Shown: positions 20,686-31,017 of the stretch, piece by piece
How positions within the stretch are numbered: the first letter of the stretch is position 1
Layout of the letters: each line of letters opens with the position of its first letter
NCBI GenBank assembly: GCA_039621445.1
Contig: CP154954.1
Coordinates: forward strand, 2,852,001-2,916,000
DNA: 64,000 nt
Direction: 5' to 3'
Origin: Euglena gracilis
Lineage: Eukaryota; Euglenida; Euglenophyceae; Euglenales
Program-made: the position numbers and the translations under genes
Notes under the pieces: generated by a model
Database searches by the model: none
Told to the model about the DNA's origin: nothing
The model's input: only the letters and a program-made list of their open reading frames with translations

Positions 20686-20897
20686 CTGAGGCCCCGGGGC
20701 CAGGGTATTGGAGCTTTCATTTTTCAACCGAAGAATTTGATCCTCGAAAAATTTGACCCTTCACCACCCTTGGGGTGCCCCCTCCCACCTGTGAACCGGC
20801 CAATGGGCCCAGCCATTTTTTTTTTGCCTTTTTTCCTGCAATAAAGGCCAAATTTGTGTGTGTCCCGGTTTTTGAATTTGTTACCCCCCCCCTGTCT

Positions 20898-21235
20898 TAG
20901 CACCCACCACCCTTGGCTAAGCAACCCCCCCCCCGGTTCTTATTCATCAAGGTCATCTTTTTCGGGAGGCTGGTTTTGTGTGTGTTTTTAAAAAGAAATT
21001 TCTCGTAAATTTCGAAATTTTAGAAACTGAAGCCTGATTTGCCAGATATTATCGATTTTTGCATACAAATGCCTCACTGGACCTCCAAAATAAGGGGAAT
21101 TTTTCCTTTTCGGCGTGAAGCGCCGGGTTTTTTTTATTAAGTTCATTTTTTCCCCATTCTTACCTATACTTTTGGCAAATCAAGCACCACCCCCCTGGTT
21201 CTTACCCATCTTTTATGGCGCTTAGTCAAGAGGGG
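20898..21235. mobile_element. Inverted-repeat element with GGCGTGAAGCGCC core
   Basis: Left CCCTTGGCTAAGCAACCCCC and GGTTCTTATTCATCAAGG; right CACCCCCCTGGTTCTTACCC and GGCGCTTAGTCAAGAGGGGG. CTTGGCTAAG on the left pairs with CTTAGTCAAG on the right. A TTTTCGGCGTGAAGCGCCGGG hairpin lies inside. Confidence 0.5.
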
Positions 21236-21645
21236 GAGGTAAGAATAAAAGTACACCAATTTAATGAGGTTTTTTCCCCAAAAAATTGAAAAAAGTTGCA
21301 TTTTATTGGGTGGTCAGGCCGATTCCTGTGCTTCCTTGCCCTGTCCTGCCTGTTATGTTTTGCCTCTGGGTCTGCACCCACCAACCTGGAGCCTGGTCCT
21401 AAGCCAACAAGGGTAAAGGCATTAGTTGCCACCAGCAGTAGGGATCATGGCCATCCCATCTTCCCATGTCCCAACTGCAATGCACAATCACTTCTTTCCA
21501 GCGAGGATACACCTTGGGGAAGAGAATTATTGGATGAAATTGGGGGCTAGAAAACCTGAACCGGAAATTCCACAACGCATGCCCTGTGCTCGTTCATCGG
21601 GCTCCAAGGTTGCAGTTGCCTGGTTCTCCCCCTCGGACCCCCCAG

Positions 21646-21748
21646 GGCACGCCTCCTGTGTGCGATGTACACGCAGTTCTCCAGCACCGGCATCTATGCG
21701 GGCCCCTCCCATGCCATTGCTTGGTGTGCTTCCCACGCCCCGAAGGGG
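21646..21748 (+). CDS. Gene 1 exon candidate
   Basis: Acceptor GGACCCCCCAG and donor CCCGAAGGGG|GTTGGT. Frame: 1 nt then ARLLCAMYTQFSSTGIYAGP and SHAIAWCASHAPKG. It is too short to stand out as a long open frame, but the residue pattern and both splice sites are good. The phase out (0) allows 22563 in the PPRTMRAAR frame. Confidence 0.55.
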
Positions 21749-22169
21749 GTTGGTGGACGGGAATGACTATTTCGAGCAAGGGACGAGCAAGGCCCAGTGT
21801 GATTTCCCTTTTCTCCCAAAACACAGGGTGGTGCTCTTGTACGAAATGTCTGTGTTTTATGTCTGCACACATCATTCTCCCCCATTTTTAAGCCACCCCC
21901 CCCCTGTTCCCTAATTTATTCTCTCCCATTGAAAAAATGTTGACTGCTCTCTAAGGCTGAGTTTCTATCCTCGAGTCTTGGAAAGTGACCCTCTGCAAAG
22001 CTGAACGGGAACCCCGAAGACCCAATGGGTGGTGGGTGGTGGGTGGTGGGTTCCACAGGCCCAAGAATTTTAGGTGCTTGGCACTGTAATTATTTTTGTG
22101 CAGGGGAGGGAGAGTTGTACCCCTCCGTCCCTCCAGGGGGAACGGGGGTCCACCCTCCCCCACTTACCA

Positions 22170-22262
22170 CCCTGGGAAATTGTCCTCCCTGGGAAACTGT
22201 CCTCTACCCCCCCATACCCGCTGACCTGTCTCCAAAGGAAAATTTGACATTTTGTTTTTTTT
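22170..22262. mobile_element. Family A fragment, copy 5
   Basis: CCTGGGAAATTGTCC and CTGGGAAACTGTCC, then ACCCGCTGACCTGTCTCC, as in 17262-17340. No right end seen. Confidence 0.55.
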
Positions 22263-22562
22263 GTTTAAAAAAGGTAATTTTCAGGGTTAAAAAATTCTGA
22301 TCATTTTTTTTCAAGCTTCCAGTGACAAATGTTGTTCTCCCCCACCACCCTTCTCGTTTTCAAGGCGTGCCCATCTTTTCGATAAAAGCTCTTGCGGTTT
22401 CTTCGGTGCAGGAGTTCTTCCTTTCATAGAGTGGAGGGGTCGACCTCCTCCCCCAGACCTCGTGGGTGGCCCCACCCTAGGCCTTCCCTTACAGCCTGGG
22501 GGGGTGGGTGACAGGGTGGGTTGCAGCGATGGGGTGCCCCCGACCCCAACCTGACACTGCAG

Positions 22563-22686
22563 CCGCCGCGGACGATGCGGGCGGCGCGCCAGCCAGCCGA
22601 CGCCAGTGCGCTCGCCAGCACCGGCCCTCTACTCCCCGGCCAGCGTGGCGCTGCAGGGGAGGGTGTGCAGCGTGCTGGGGAGGCAG
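22563..22686 (+). CDS. Gene 1 exon candidate, frame ambiguous
   Basis: Acceptor TGACACTGCAG and donor GGGAGGCAG|GCTGAC (GC type). The frame at 22563 reads PPRTMRAARQPADASALAST; a second frame ends ALYSPASVALQGRVCSVLGR and looks as plausible. Phase from 21748 favours the first. Confidence 0.4.
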
Positions 22687-23147
22687 GCTGACTTTTGAGG
22701 GAAGGCCGACCCCTCCCTGGGGATTAGGTTTTGAGGCGAATTGTGCTGTAGCACCTCCCACGTGACGGTGAAGGTGGCCCGACAGTGGCCGTTTTCAAGA
22801 GAAAATTGGGTCGGCCATTGCCACGACCCAAAGGTGGCCCAACCTCTTGGGGGTGTGCTTTTTCAATGGGCAGGCTTCGACTTTGCAACCACAGTAGACC
22901 CATCCCGGACCCACCCCTGTCCCTGGGGGTGTCGTCCCTGTGACCCCCCACAAACCCCCCCTCCCCGTGAGTTGAAGGAACACCCATGTCTAAACGAAGT
23001 TTAAGGCACTCGTGTATTGTGTGGTGTGGGCGTATACAGGATCACACCATGAGCTGCTGTCTGTACCCCTGTTTATGCCCCGCCTGAAGAGTTTCCTGAC
23101 CTCACTTCTGCCTGGTGCCTTTTGTGCGGGGTCGCCCCCCCCCCCAG

Positions 23148-23293
23148 CCCCGCGGTGTCCCCTTGCTGCCCGGCCCCGCCTCCCCGCCGAGGCCTGGGCC
23201 CTCCGTGCCGCTCACCAGCCACGCCCTGGCGAGGCACCACGCCAGCCTCAGCCTCGGCCAGGCCACCCCACGCGGGCAGCCGCCGCGTGGAGT
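23148..23293 (+). CDS. Gene 1 exon candidate, Pro-rich then helical
   Basis: The acceptor is a C run ending CCCCCAG at 23147; donor GTGGAGTCG|GTGTGC. Frame PRGVPLLPGPASPPRPGPSV then PLTSHALARHHASLSLGQAT. Low complexity at the start, so probably a linker; medium support. Confidence 0.5.
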
Positions 23294-23337
23294 CGGTGTG
23301 CGACGCACTGATGCATGAATTGTGCGCTCATCATACC

Positions 23338-23434
23338 TACCCCCCCCCCTGGGAAACTGTCATGCCCGAGAACCTGTCAGGGTCCCCGGCCAACCTGTCA
23401 GGTGACAGTTTTTTTTTCCCGGGGGGGGGTAGTT
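23338..23434. mobile_element. Family A inverted-repeat element, copy 6 (short, complete)
   Basis: TACC plus C-run, TGGGAAACTGTCATGCCCGAG, then CAACCTGTCAGGTGACAGTT, a T run, CCCGGGGGGGGGTA. Under 100 bp with both ends: an almost pure hairpin. Confidence 0.8.
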
Positions 23435-23799
23435 CTTGTTCCTGCGGGGAAACTGTGTCTGGGCACGACTGGATGACCTCGGCTTTATCCGATTGACGGC
23501 GCAATCAGTTGGGGCAGTCCGCTGCACCCTTTGGTCGTCAAATAAACCACAGAAAGCAAACACAAATCGGACAACTGCAGTATCAATTCTCTGTTTCCCA
23601 TATCCAAATATTCCCCCTTGGTCGGCCTGCCCTTGCCCCCTCCCTGAACCCCTTCTTCTGGCTCCGCTCGGACCATACCTCCCAGCCAGGCTGCTTTTTG
23701 ACTCACCCCCCTCCTCTTTCACGGGTCCTTTTGGTGGGTTTCATCCGGGGGAGAGGGCGTAGTTGCAGCCTGAAACAAACGTGCTTGGACACGGCGTCG

Positions 23800-23910
23800 T
23801 TGGGGGGGGGGGGCTTAAAATAACTGCCCAACAGCCGCCTGCGGCACAACGGCAGCAATTTGGGGGGGGGTGGGCTTAAAATAACTGCCCAACAGCCGCC
23901 TGGGACCCAA
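23800..23910. repeat. Direct duplication of an intron-exon boundary
   Basis: TTGGGGGGGG.. GCTTAAAATAACTGCCCAAC AGCCGCCTG occurs twice, about 60 bp apart (23800-23845 and 23861-23903). The second copy ends in the AG used as acceptor for the exon at 23896. Confidence 0.85.
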
Positions 23911-24094
23911 CCGCCGCTGGCCACCCCCGGCGCCGCCACGCCGGAGCCCAAGCCGCCCACCGTGCGCCCGTCGCTCGCCGCGCTCTCCGCCACCGACGGC
24001 GGGGAGGGCGACCGCGGCCGATGGTCGGTGGCGGACCCCGGGCTGCGGCCAGAGCGGACCGGGATTCTCCGACGGCCTATGGGTGGTGCTATGG
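23896..24094 (+). CDS. Gene 1 exon candidate, Pro/Ala/Ser-rich
   Basis: Acceptor TGCCCAACAG and donor GCTATGG|GTATGT (a strong GT site; an earlier one at CTATGG|GTGGTG is possible). Frame PPGTQPPLATPGAATPEPKP then PTVRPSLAALSATDGGEGDR. Looks like a disordered linker. The phase out (1 nt) matches 24310. Confidence 0.55.
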
Positions 24095-24309
24095 GTATGT
24101 GGTTGAGTGTGTGGGCGAGTATGGGTGGTGGCGGGCTGACCCCCCGTCCCCGTCGTGATGCATGGGCAGCGGCTGGCCCGGCTTCTTTTCCACTCAAAAA
24201 ACCGGGAGAGGTGCCCTCCTGGGGCCCCTACCCCCCTGGAGTCCCGGATTTGCTTTTTTCCAGTGTTCTACGAAACGGCTCGCCAGTGGACCCCCCCCCC
24301 CCGCACGAG

Positions 24310-24388
24310 GCCTTCCTGAATTTTCCTGGCGGCGGGAGTTCCAATTGCGGCAGCGGGAGAAGGTGCTGGAGGACGAGCCCCGGGGCGG
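24310..24388 (+). CDS. Gene 1 exon candidate, charged helix
   Basis: Acceptor CGCACGAG after a C run; donor CGGGGCGG|GTGATG. Frame: 2 nt then LPEFSWRREFQLRQREKVLE and DEPRG. A highly charged Arg/Glu helix, possibly coiled coil. Phase agrees with the preceding exon. Confidence 0.6.
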
Positions 24389-24394
24389 GTGATG

Positions 24395-24965
24395 GTGGCC
24401 GTGTCCTTGTGTTGAGGGTGTGGTTCGTGAAGCTGTCAGCGACCCATGTGGGCAGCACTCTGCTGGGTCATGCCCGTCGCCTGAAAGGCCCTCCTTCTGG
24501 GGGTTCTTTTCAATAACCTGTCGGCCAGGAGAACCTTTGATCCCACCGGATCCGATCCCCCTTGCATGCTGACTCCTGACACCAATTTTTCAAAAAAAAA
24601 TCGCACTTTTTGCTAAGAAAATGCATTCCCCAGGTTGAAAATCAGTGTCTGGTGTCATAAAAAATAGTTTTTCGGTTTTTTTTGTATCGGAGTCCATAAA
24701 CAACATATTTTTCTCCATGGTTCGGATCCATTTGGGAACTGCTCTCTCTCAGCACTGTATTTATGAGGACAGTTACCTGGTGAGTGGTTACATTTTTTTG
24801 AAATTTTCTGGTTGTGTCAAAATACTTTTCATGGACATTTCGTCCAATTTGTGCAGGCATTTTTACCCTCGGCCGCCTTCTGAACCGAACTGTTTTGTGT
24901 GCCCTCGTCGGTGTTGAGAAAGGGATCTCCCCCTACTCTGTGTTGGGGGCAGGCTTGTGCTTAGT
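24395..24965. other. Intronic sequence
   Basis: Mixed to AT-rich sequence; nothing recognised. Confidence 0.4.
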
Positions 24966-24967
24966 CG

Positions 24968-25250
24968 GGTGGCTACCCCACGGAGGGGGGCTGCTAGGGG
25001 CAGACACCCTATAGCACCCCGTCCGACCCCCCCCCCCTGGGGGGTAGTTGGGGGTGCCTGCCCGTAGCAGGCGCCCCCCTCCTGGGGGTGCCTGCCCATA
25101 GCAGTCACCCCCTCCGACCCCGGTGCCAAAGGCCCCGGGGGCCCGGAAAAGGCCATTCTCAAGGAAAATTTTCTGGGTCTCCGGGGACCCCCCCCCCGGG
25201 AGGGTGTGCAAGCTAGGGGCAGGCACCATATAGCACCTACCCCCCCTGTC
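24968..25250. mobile_element. Family I G/C-run repeat (CTAGGGGCAG ... TAGCACC)
   Basis: CTGCTAGGGGCAGACACCCT and ATAGCACCCCGTCC at the start; AGCTAGGGGCAGGCACCATA and TAGCACCTACCCCCC at the end; GGGGGTGCCTGCCCGTAGCA and GGGGGTGCCTGCCCATAGCA between. A related sequence, CCTGCTATGGGCCGGCACCC CATAGCACCC, sits at 11649-11678. Arrangement is partly direct, partly inverted. Confidence 0.55.
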
Positions 25251-25254
25251 GGTA

Positions 25255-26040
25255 AGCACAAGCCTGGTTGGGGGATCCGACTTCCCCCCAGGATTTCCCT
25301 TAATGTGCCTGACACTGTCACATTTCACCACCGAGTATTTGAGCATCCATTTAGGCTCATTGACACCCGCTCCGGCTGGCAAAGCAGTGCCGAGGTGTCT
25401 GCGCGGAGTCGGAAACCGTTGCGCCCTGGGCTCCGAGTGAACGTCGCATGTTCGGGTTGTGGTTGTTTGACGTAACCGACTGGAGTTGGACATTTGTGGT
25501 ACCAAGGGCGCGGATGGCGTTGATTTGGAAATGCAGTGTCGGGTTTTCGTTCATGGGTTCGGGCTCAGGACACCACTCTGGGCTTGGGTTTAGGTTTTCG
25601 GGTTTGCGTCAGCAAATCGTTTCAGAGGAAGATTGATCTCCAGCGCCAGCAACACATCTGGCAGCGGCTGACTGGCTGGAAATGCCTTTTTGTTTTGGGC
25701 TTGGGTTCAGCTCAGTTCAGTTCAGTTTAGGGTTCAGGTTTTGCAGTCCAATCAGCATAGGTTTGGAGTTTGGTCCCGGAAGGGGGGCTTTGCGGGCTAC
25801 GCCCTGAGGGGGATAGCTATAGGATGTGCTCTCATTCATTCTTTTTTTTTCTCTGTGTCCCAGGTGATTGTCGCCTCCTTTTGTGCTGGAGAATCTGCCC
25901 CTGTTTTTTTGAGAGTTTTTTTTTGAAATGAGAATCAATCAATTACACCTCGAGAGTTCTTTCGAATATGCATGGTGTTGGGCCCCAAATGCTCCAAAGA
26001 CACGGATTCCAAAAGTCAAGAAGTCGTCCGAAAAAGTGCT
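25255..26040. other. Intronic sequence
   Basis: Contains a short (CAGTT)n-like run near 25708-25735. No exon with convincing splice sites seen. Confidence 0.35.
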
Positions 26041-26236
26041 ATTTTTAGCACTTTTCGCGATTTTTGGCATTTTTTTGTGGTCCCCCGGGACCCCCCCCCT
26101 CCCCGGGGGGGGCCCAGGGGGTGGGTGGGTGGGGGGGAGCCCCCCCCCCCCCCCCGGTCTTAAAAAGAATCCCTTGGTTTTCGGTGTTGGCCAGTGCATC
26201 AACATGCCGCCCCCCCCCCCCCACTCCCGTTGGCAG

Positions 26237-26364
26237 TCCCCTTCCGACTCCCGGCCCAGCCGCCGTTCGACATCATTCTCATGCGGGCCCAGGCGGACCG
26301 GGAGGACTTACCCCCGGCACGCTCCCTGCCGAGCCTTCCCACCGACCCCAACCCCTCCCCCCAG
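26237..26364 (+). CDS. Gene 1 exon candidate
   Basis: The acceptor is a C run ending CGTTGGCAG at 26236; donor CCCCCAG|GCAACA (GC type). Frame: 2 nt then PFRLPAQPPFDIILMRAQAD and REDLPPARSLPSLPTDPNPS. The hydrophobic 'FDIILMRAQADRE' looks coding and the rest is a Pro/Ser linker. The phase out (0) agrees with 27072. Confidence 0.55.
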
Positions 26365-26519
26365 GCAACAGCTACTGGCGAGGCTTCCCCCATCCTCCCC
26401 CCCAGAGAGGAAATTGCCATTCCCCGGAACCTACCAAAGTGTTTCCTGGAAAACAGTATGGCCTGGTACTGCCCACGCTGTCAGCTGTCATCATTGGAAG
26501 TTATCACAACAATTGAGTG

Positions 26520-26690
26520 GGCCTCATTTTTTTTTATAGAAATTTGACCACAAATGTGTGAAAGAATCCATTTTTTTTTGAATTTATATGTCAGTGGGGG
26601 TTCGAAAGATTCAATTTTTCTGCTCTGACCAAAACCAGGTTTTTTTTTAGGACCCCGCCCCGGGGGGGGAGGAAGAGCACCCGGGCCTTT
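26520..26690. repeat. Fragment shared with family A copy 3
   Basis: TTTGACCACAAATGTG .. TGTCAGTGGGGGTTCG .. TCTGCTCTGACCAAAACCAG .. CCGCCCCGGGGGGGG matches the order of words in 17396-17592. Confidence 0.6.
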
Positions 26691-27071
26691 TCGCAACTTT
26701 TCTCCAGGGTTTGTTGTGCACCTGTGCACCTGCAATATAGACGGAATTTTTTTTAAGATTGGAAGTTTTTAAGATTATTATTGCAAGATTTAGAAATGCC
26801 CCAAGAACCATGTTGTTCCTTCGCATATTTCTTCCTTCTTTCCTTCCTGTTGGCTCCACCAGGGTGGAGTGGGGTCGCCAATATTGGCTGTATTTTTAGT
26901 TGTTTTCAGGGTTTGGCAAAACCTTGTTTTTTGCAGGTTTTTTGTGTTTTTGTCTCTGAATTTTATCTTCATATGTTGTTTTTTCCCCCCTGTTCCCTTT
27001 GGTTCGTTTTTTTTTGTCTTTTTTTGGGAGGCGCGTCTTTTGAGGTCCATGTTGCCCCCCCCCTGCCATAG

Positions 27072-27221
27072 CTATTGGCTGGTGCTGAACCCCGCACCAC
27101 CGAGGAGCTGGAGGTGTGCGACGTAACGCTTCAAGAGCTAGACCACAACCTGCCCATCCCGGCCTTCCCCTCGGCCCCGGCACCGCTGCAGCTGCCGCTC
27201 GCCCAGCGATGCCCCCGACTG
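27072..27221 (+). CDS. Gene 1 exon candidate, acidic
   Basis: Acceptor CCCTGCCATAG after a C run; donor CGACTG|GTTCCG. Frame LLAGAEPRTTEELEVCDVTL then QELDHNLPIPAFPSAPAPLQ. An acidic helix followed by a Pro/Ala segment. Phase 0 on both sides agrees with 26364 and 28365. Confidence 0.6.
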
Positions 27222-27265
27222 GTTCCGTGTTGGGCAATTTTTTTTTATTTTTTTCAACTTTTTTT

Positions 27266-28052
27266 TTACCTCCCCCCCCCCCTTGTCCAACGACCGGGCT
27301 TGTCTAACGACCACCCCCCCGGTCAGAGACGATCTTTTTGTATACGATGTTGGTTCAGTACTGCGAAAAAATTGTGTAATTTTATTTTCGGTTTAGTTGC
27401 ATTTGCATGTTCCAGTGATGCTTTTTATTGCAATTTGTTTGGGATTACCACCCTAAAATGGCTGAAATGCCAAAACGGCACAAAAAAAAGGCCAAAAGCT
27501 CCCCAAAATGGTTACAAATCACCCCAAAATGACTGAAATTTATGGAAGTGTGAGATTGTTCCAAACGGCTGAAATTTGATTCCAGTTGGCCAAAAATGGT
27601 CAAAAATGGGCAAAAATGGCCTGAAATTGGGCAAAAAGTGGCCCAAAATTGCCAAAAGTGACCAAAAGTTGCCCAAAATGGCCAGAAGTGGCCAAAAAAT
27701 GGCTAAAGAAACCAAAAATGGCCAAAAGTGGCCAAGAATGGCTAAATGAAACCAAACGTGGCAAAAAATGGTCAAAAGTGACCCAAAAAATCCCAAGAGT
27801 GGCCAAACAATGGTCAAAAGTGGACAAAAAATGGCAGAAGTCGCCAAAAATGCCGAAAATGGCCCAAAGTTGTCCAAAATGGCCAAATACCCCCCATATG
27901 TGGCCAATTTATTGCCGACCTGGGGCCCACCCCCCTTGTCTAACGACCACCCCCCCTGGTCGGAGACGAACATTGGCAAATTTAGTGACCGCCCCCTCGG
28001 TCGGAGACGAACATTAGTGGTCGTTGGACAAGGGGGGGGGGGAGGTACCAAG
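27266..28052. mobile_element. Family B inverted-repeat element, copy 1 (~785 bp)
   Basis: Left TTACCTCCCCC..CTTGTCCAACGACC; right GGTCGTTGGACAAGGGGGG.. GAGGTACC. The inner sub-terminal word CCCCCGGTCAGAGACGA recurs with variation near both ends. Between them, 27460-27900 is an array of CCAAAAGTGGCCAAAA-type decamers. No transposase frame. Inserted between two gene 1 exons. Confidence 0.8.
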
Positions 28053-28212
28053 AAATGACCCAAAATCCATGGGTTTCGGGCCAAAAACATGATGCCGGGG
28101 GTCAAAAACGCTCCTTTTCCACTCGAAACAGTTTTTTTCATGTCTGGGAGGCAAAAAAAAACATTGTTTTGGGCAAATTTTTTCGAATTTTTTTTTGGCA
28201 TTCGGTGGGTGG

Positions 28213-28297
28213 CAGGCCAGAACGGGAATTGGCCAAACAGCCGGGGTGGTGCGTGGGGGGGGTCGACCGCTCCACCACGGCTTCCCGTTCTGCCCTG
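28213..28297. mobile_element. Family J short inverted-repeat element (85 bp)
   Basis: CAGGCCAGAACGGGAA on the left, TTCCCGTTCTGCCCTG on the right, GTCGACC near the centre. Flanked by GTGGGTGG on both sides, but the right flank is a GGGT microsatellite, so that duplication is weak evidence. Ends resemble the element at 6295-6511. Confidence 0.6.
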
Positions 28298-28364
28298 GTG
28301 GGTGGGTGGGTGGGTGGGCGGTTGGGTGGGTCCTACCCCGGCGCATTCGGGTGGTCCGCGGCAG

Positions 28365-28470
28365 GGCAGCGGTGGCCCCGCCCACTCGCTCCTGGAGTGG
28401 GAGGAGCGGCGAGAGGTGCTGGAGACGGCGCAGGAGGAGGAGCGGCGGGCATTGGCCAGGCCGTCGCTGG
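28365..28470 (+). CDS. Gene 1 exon candidate, coiled-coil-like
   Basis: Acceptor GTCCGCGGCAG and donor GTCGCTGG|GTGTTC. Frame GSGGPAHSLLEWEERREVLE then TAQEEERRALARPSL: a long charged Glu/Arg helix, probably coiled coil. Phase agrees with 27221 and with 28739. Confidence 0.62.
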
Positions 28471-28738
28471 GTGTTCGCACCCCCCCCCCCCCGGGGTGGG
28501 TTTTTTTTTGTCATTTCATTGTCTGTTTTTTTGGGGGGGCACTCTCAGGAGGGCCGGTATTTCAGCCCGAGAAGCGAATTGCCATTAGCTTGTAGATGCA
28601 CCATTTGTTGCACGTTTCCTTCCATGGCTTTACCGAGCGAATGATAAACCCGACAAACCCGAACCGGGTTTCCGCACATGGCCCACTAGCCCCCTGCTGC
28701 TGGTCCCTGTCCGCTGCCAGCTGAGGGGGGGGGGGCAG

Positions 28739-28844
28739 TCTGCGGCGGCCTGTTGGTGGCTGGCATCCGAGGCGCTGCCCGCAGCATCCTCATGGAGCGG
28801 CTGGGCTGCCACCGCCGGCCGCGGTCACCTGGGCCGCTGGCTGG
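28739..28844 (+). CDS. Gene 1 exon candidate
   Basis: Acceptor is a G run then GGGCAG at 28738; donor CTGGCTG|GGTGGG or an earlier GCCGCG|GTCACC. Frame: 2 nt then CGGLLVAGIRGAARSILMER and LGCHRR. Another frame is also open; phase from 28470 supports this one. Confidence 0.5.
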
Positions 28845-28916
28845 GTGGGGGTGGCTGACCCACCCTCAAACCCATGGTGGCATTAGTTGGGTTGCACATA
28901 GAAAATGGTGGTATGC

Positions 28917-29334
28917 CTACCCCCCCCCCTATGTCCAACGACCCCCCTATGTCCAATGACCACCCCCCCGGTCAGAGGACACCTTTTTGGAGGTTTGACC
29001 AAATTTTTGGTCCCGGCGCTTCGCGCCGGGACGAAAAATCTTGCCCAAAAATTGGCCAAAAATTTGGCCAAAATGCCATTTTTGACACTTTTTGGACAAA
29101 AATTTGTCAAAATTGCCCAAAATTTTCGGCGCAAAGCGCCGGAAGGGAAAATTTGGGCATTTTTGGGTGGGTAGGGACCCGGGTACCCACCAACTTTCTT
29201 TTGACCCCATGTCCAACGACCACCCCCCCCCCCCCGGGCAGAGGACACCTTTTTGGTCACTACCCTATGTCCAACGACCACCCCCCGGTCAGAGGACAGA
29301 GGTTGCCGGTCATTGGACATAGGGGGGGGGGTAA
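28917..29334. mobile_element. Family B inverted-repeat element, copy 2 (~418 bp)
   Basis: Left CTACCCCCCCCCTATGTCC AACGACC; right GGTCATTGGACATAGGGGGG..GGTA. It carries the paired hairpins CCCGGCGCTTCGCGCCGGG and CGGCGCAAAGCGCCGG around a T/A-rich spacer, the same module, inverted, as in the hAT-like family D. A second pair of TATGTCCAACGACCACCCCC words lies inside (29265-29285). Confidence 0.82.
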
Positions 29335-29385
29335 TACGGAAGGTTATATTTTACAATAACATTTGATTTCATTACATAAAATACT

Positions 29386-29516
29386 GTCCCCCCCCTGGTC
29401 AATTGTCGTGTGACAAATTGGGCAGCACAGAGGGGGGTGACACTTTCCCGGGGTGACAATTTGGCCGGCACAGAGGGGGGTGAAAATTGCCCGGAGGCGT
29501 CAATTGCCCACCCATG
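29386..29516. repeat. Family C repeat, copy 1
   Basis: TGTGACAAATTGGGCAGCAC, AGAGGGGGGTGACAC, TTTCCCGGGGTGACAATTTG and GGCGTCAATTGCCC. The same blocks in the same order are at 29707-29846. Confidence 0.8.
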
Positions 29517-29706
29517 TAAGCCACATTTAAACCAAAATGACCAAGGACACCATCTGAACAACAAGTGAACGCAGGAAAAATGCAGCTATGGTCGTGATAT
29601 TGTGCAGAGCGTTTGGTATGCGAAAGTTCTCAGCACGTTGTAGCGAAATAGAAGATCAATCGTGCCGTGTCGGCAAACAGAAAGTCCACAGTGCAATACT
29701 GCAAAC

Positions 29707-29848
29707 GGGGGGTGACAAATTGGGCAGCACGGAGGGGGGTGACAATTTCCCGGGGTGACAAATTGGCCGGCACGGCCAGGGGTGATAATTACCAGGGGGT
29801 GTTGATTGCCCGGGGGCGTCAATTGCCCGGGGGGGGGGGTAATAAATA
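29707..29848. repeat. Family C repeat, copy 2
   Basis: GGTGACAAATTGGGCAGCAC, GGAGGGGGGTGACAATTTC, CCGGGGTGACAAATTGGCC, then CGTCAATTGCCCGGGGGG..GGTA. It ends with the G-run + TA seen at the ends of families A and B. Confidence 0.8.
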
Positions 29849-29974
29849 TCCATTACACAAAGTGCTGGTGATGTTTCTTCATTTTGTTTAATACTATTAC
29901 AGAAATATTGCGAATTCCTTCGGCGCCAAACACACCACACCTAAAAATAGCTGTCTGCACCCGGAAATGTCAGA

Positions 29975-30255
29975 TACCCCCCCCCCCCCCCGGGAAACTG
30001 TCATGCCCGAGAACCTGTCAGGGTCCATCCCAGGGTCCCCGGTACCGGCCAACCTGTCATGCTGGAAGTTGCCAGGGTCCCCGGTACCGGCCAACCTGTC
30101 AGGGTCATTTTTCATTGATTTTCCCTTGAAATGCCCTACCCGGGAAACTGTCAGGGTCCCGCCCGGGAAACTGTCAGGGACCCTGGTACCGGCCAACCTG
30201 TCCGGTACTGGTCAGCCTGTCAGGGGACAGTTTCCCGGGGGGGGGGGGGTAGGTA
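29975..30255. mobile_element. Family A inverted-repeat element, copy 7 (full length)
   Basis: TACC plus C-run, CGGGAAACTGTCATGCCCGA, internal CCCCGGTACCGGCCAACCTG repeats, and a right end GGGGACAGTTTCCCGGGG plus G-run and TAGGTAG. It shares its middle segment with copy 1 at 2381-2640. It is the best reference copy in the window. Confidence 0.85.
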
Positions 30256-30700
30256 GGGGGACCATCGGATATTCATTTGTGGCCCGGGCTGGCTCCGAAA
30301 AGGGGGGGGAGCAGTATGGGGAAAACCCAGGCCAGGGTGAGCGTGGGGGGTAAGCTTGCTTCTGTGCACAGGTTTGTGTGCAGTGTGCGTGGATGGGGTG
30401 GGGTCGGGATGGGGTGGGTGTACGCGCGTGCGTGCACATGTGTGTGAGCGTGTGAGCGTGTGTGCATGCGCGCCACAACAGGTGATTATAAACCCCCAAT
30501 GCAACGAGGCATGGGTCTTATTTTACTGGATATCTGCGGGGTGTTACTTTTTTGCGGGGATTATGGGGCAAGTTCGGGTATAGATGCTTCCACAGGGGAG
30601 TTCCAATTTAGCAACCACAAAAAAACTCCACCACCCCAACGTCGCAAATAGTGTGAAATGGGGGGGGTCACGTCGTTTTCCAACCGTCCATGTGGACCAG
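30256..30700. other. Intronic sequence with CGTG-rich patch
   Basis: Includes a short GCGTG/GTGTGC-rich region at 30370-30475. No exon called. Confidence 0.4.
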
Positions 30701-30833
30701 CCCGGGGCCAGCCGCCCAGCCCCGGGCTACCGCAGTGCCACTGCGGCAGCGCGGGCGGCCGCAGACCGGCCCCCGCCCGCGGGCCCCCGGGCGGCGTTAC
30801 TGGCGGAGTTCAGCGCCGTGGGCGGGCAGAGGG
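30701..30833 (+). CDS. Gene 1 exon candidate, Ala-rich
   Basis: Acceptor ATGTGGACCAG and donor GCAGAGG|GGTCCG region. Frame PGASRPAPGYRSATAAARAA then ADRPPPAGPRAALLAEFSAV. Low complexity with a short helix at the end. Phase out agrees with 31300. Confidence 0.5.
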
Positions 30834-31017
30834 GTCCGGGACGCTCTTGGGTGTGTTGGATGTTTGATTCGGACGGGTTTGGTTCCATGGGATTGAGAAC
30901 AGGCTTTTCCCCTCTAATTATTGGGCAAGAATTTGTCAAAGTTTTCCATAAATTTCGGCGCAAACCACCGACTGGAAACATTCGTCCTTTTTTGGGGGGT
31001 CCCAGACACCCTCCGAC

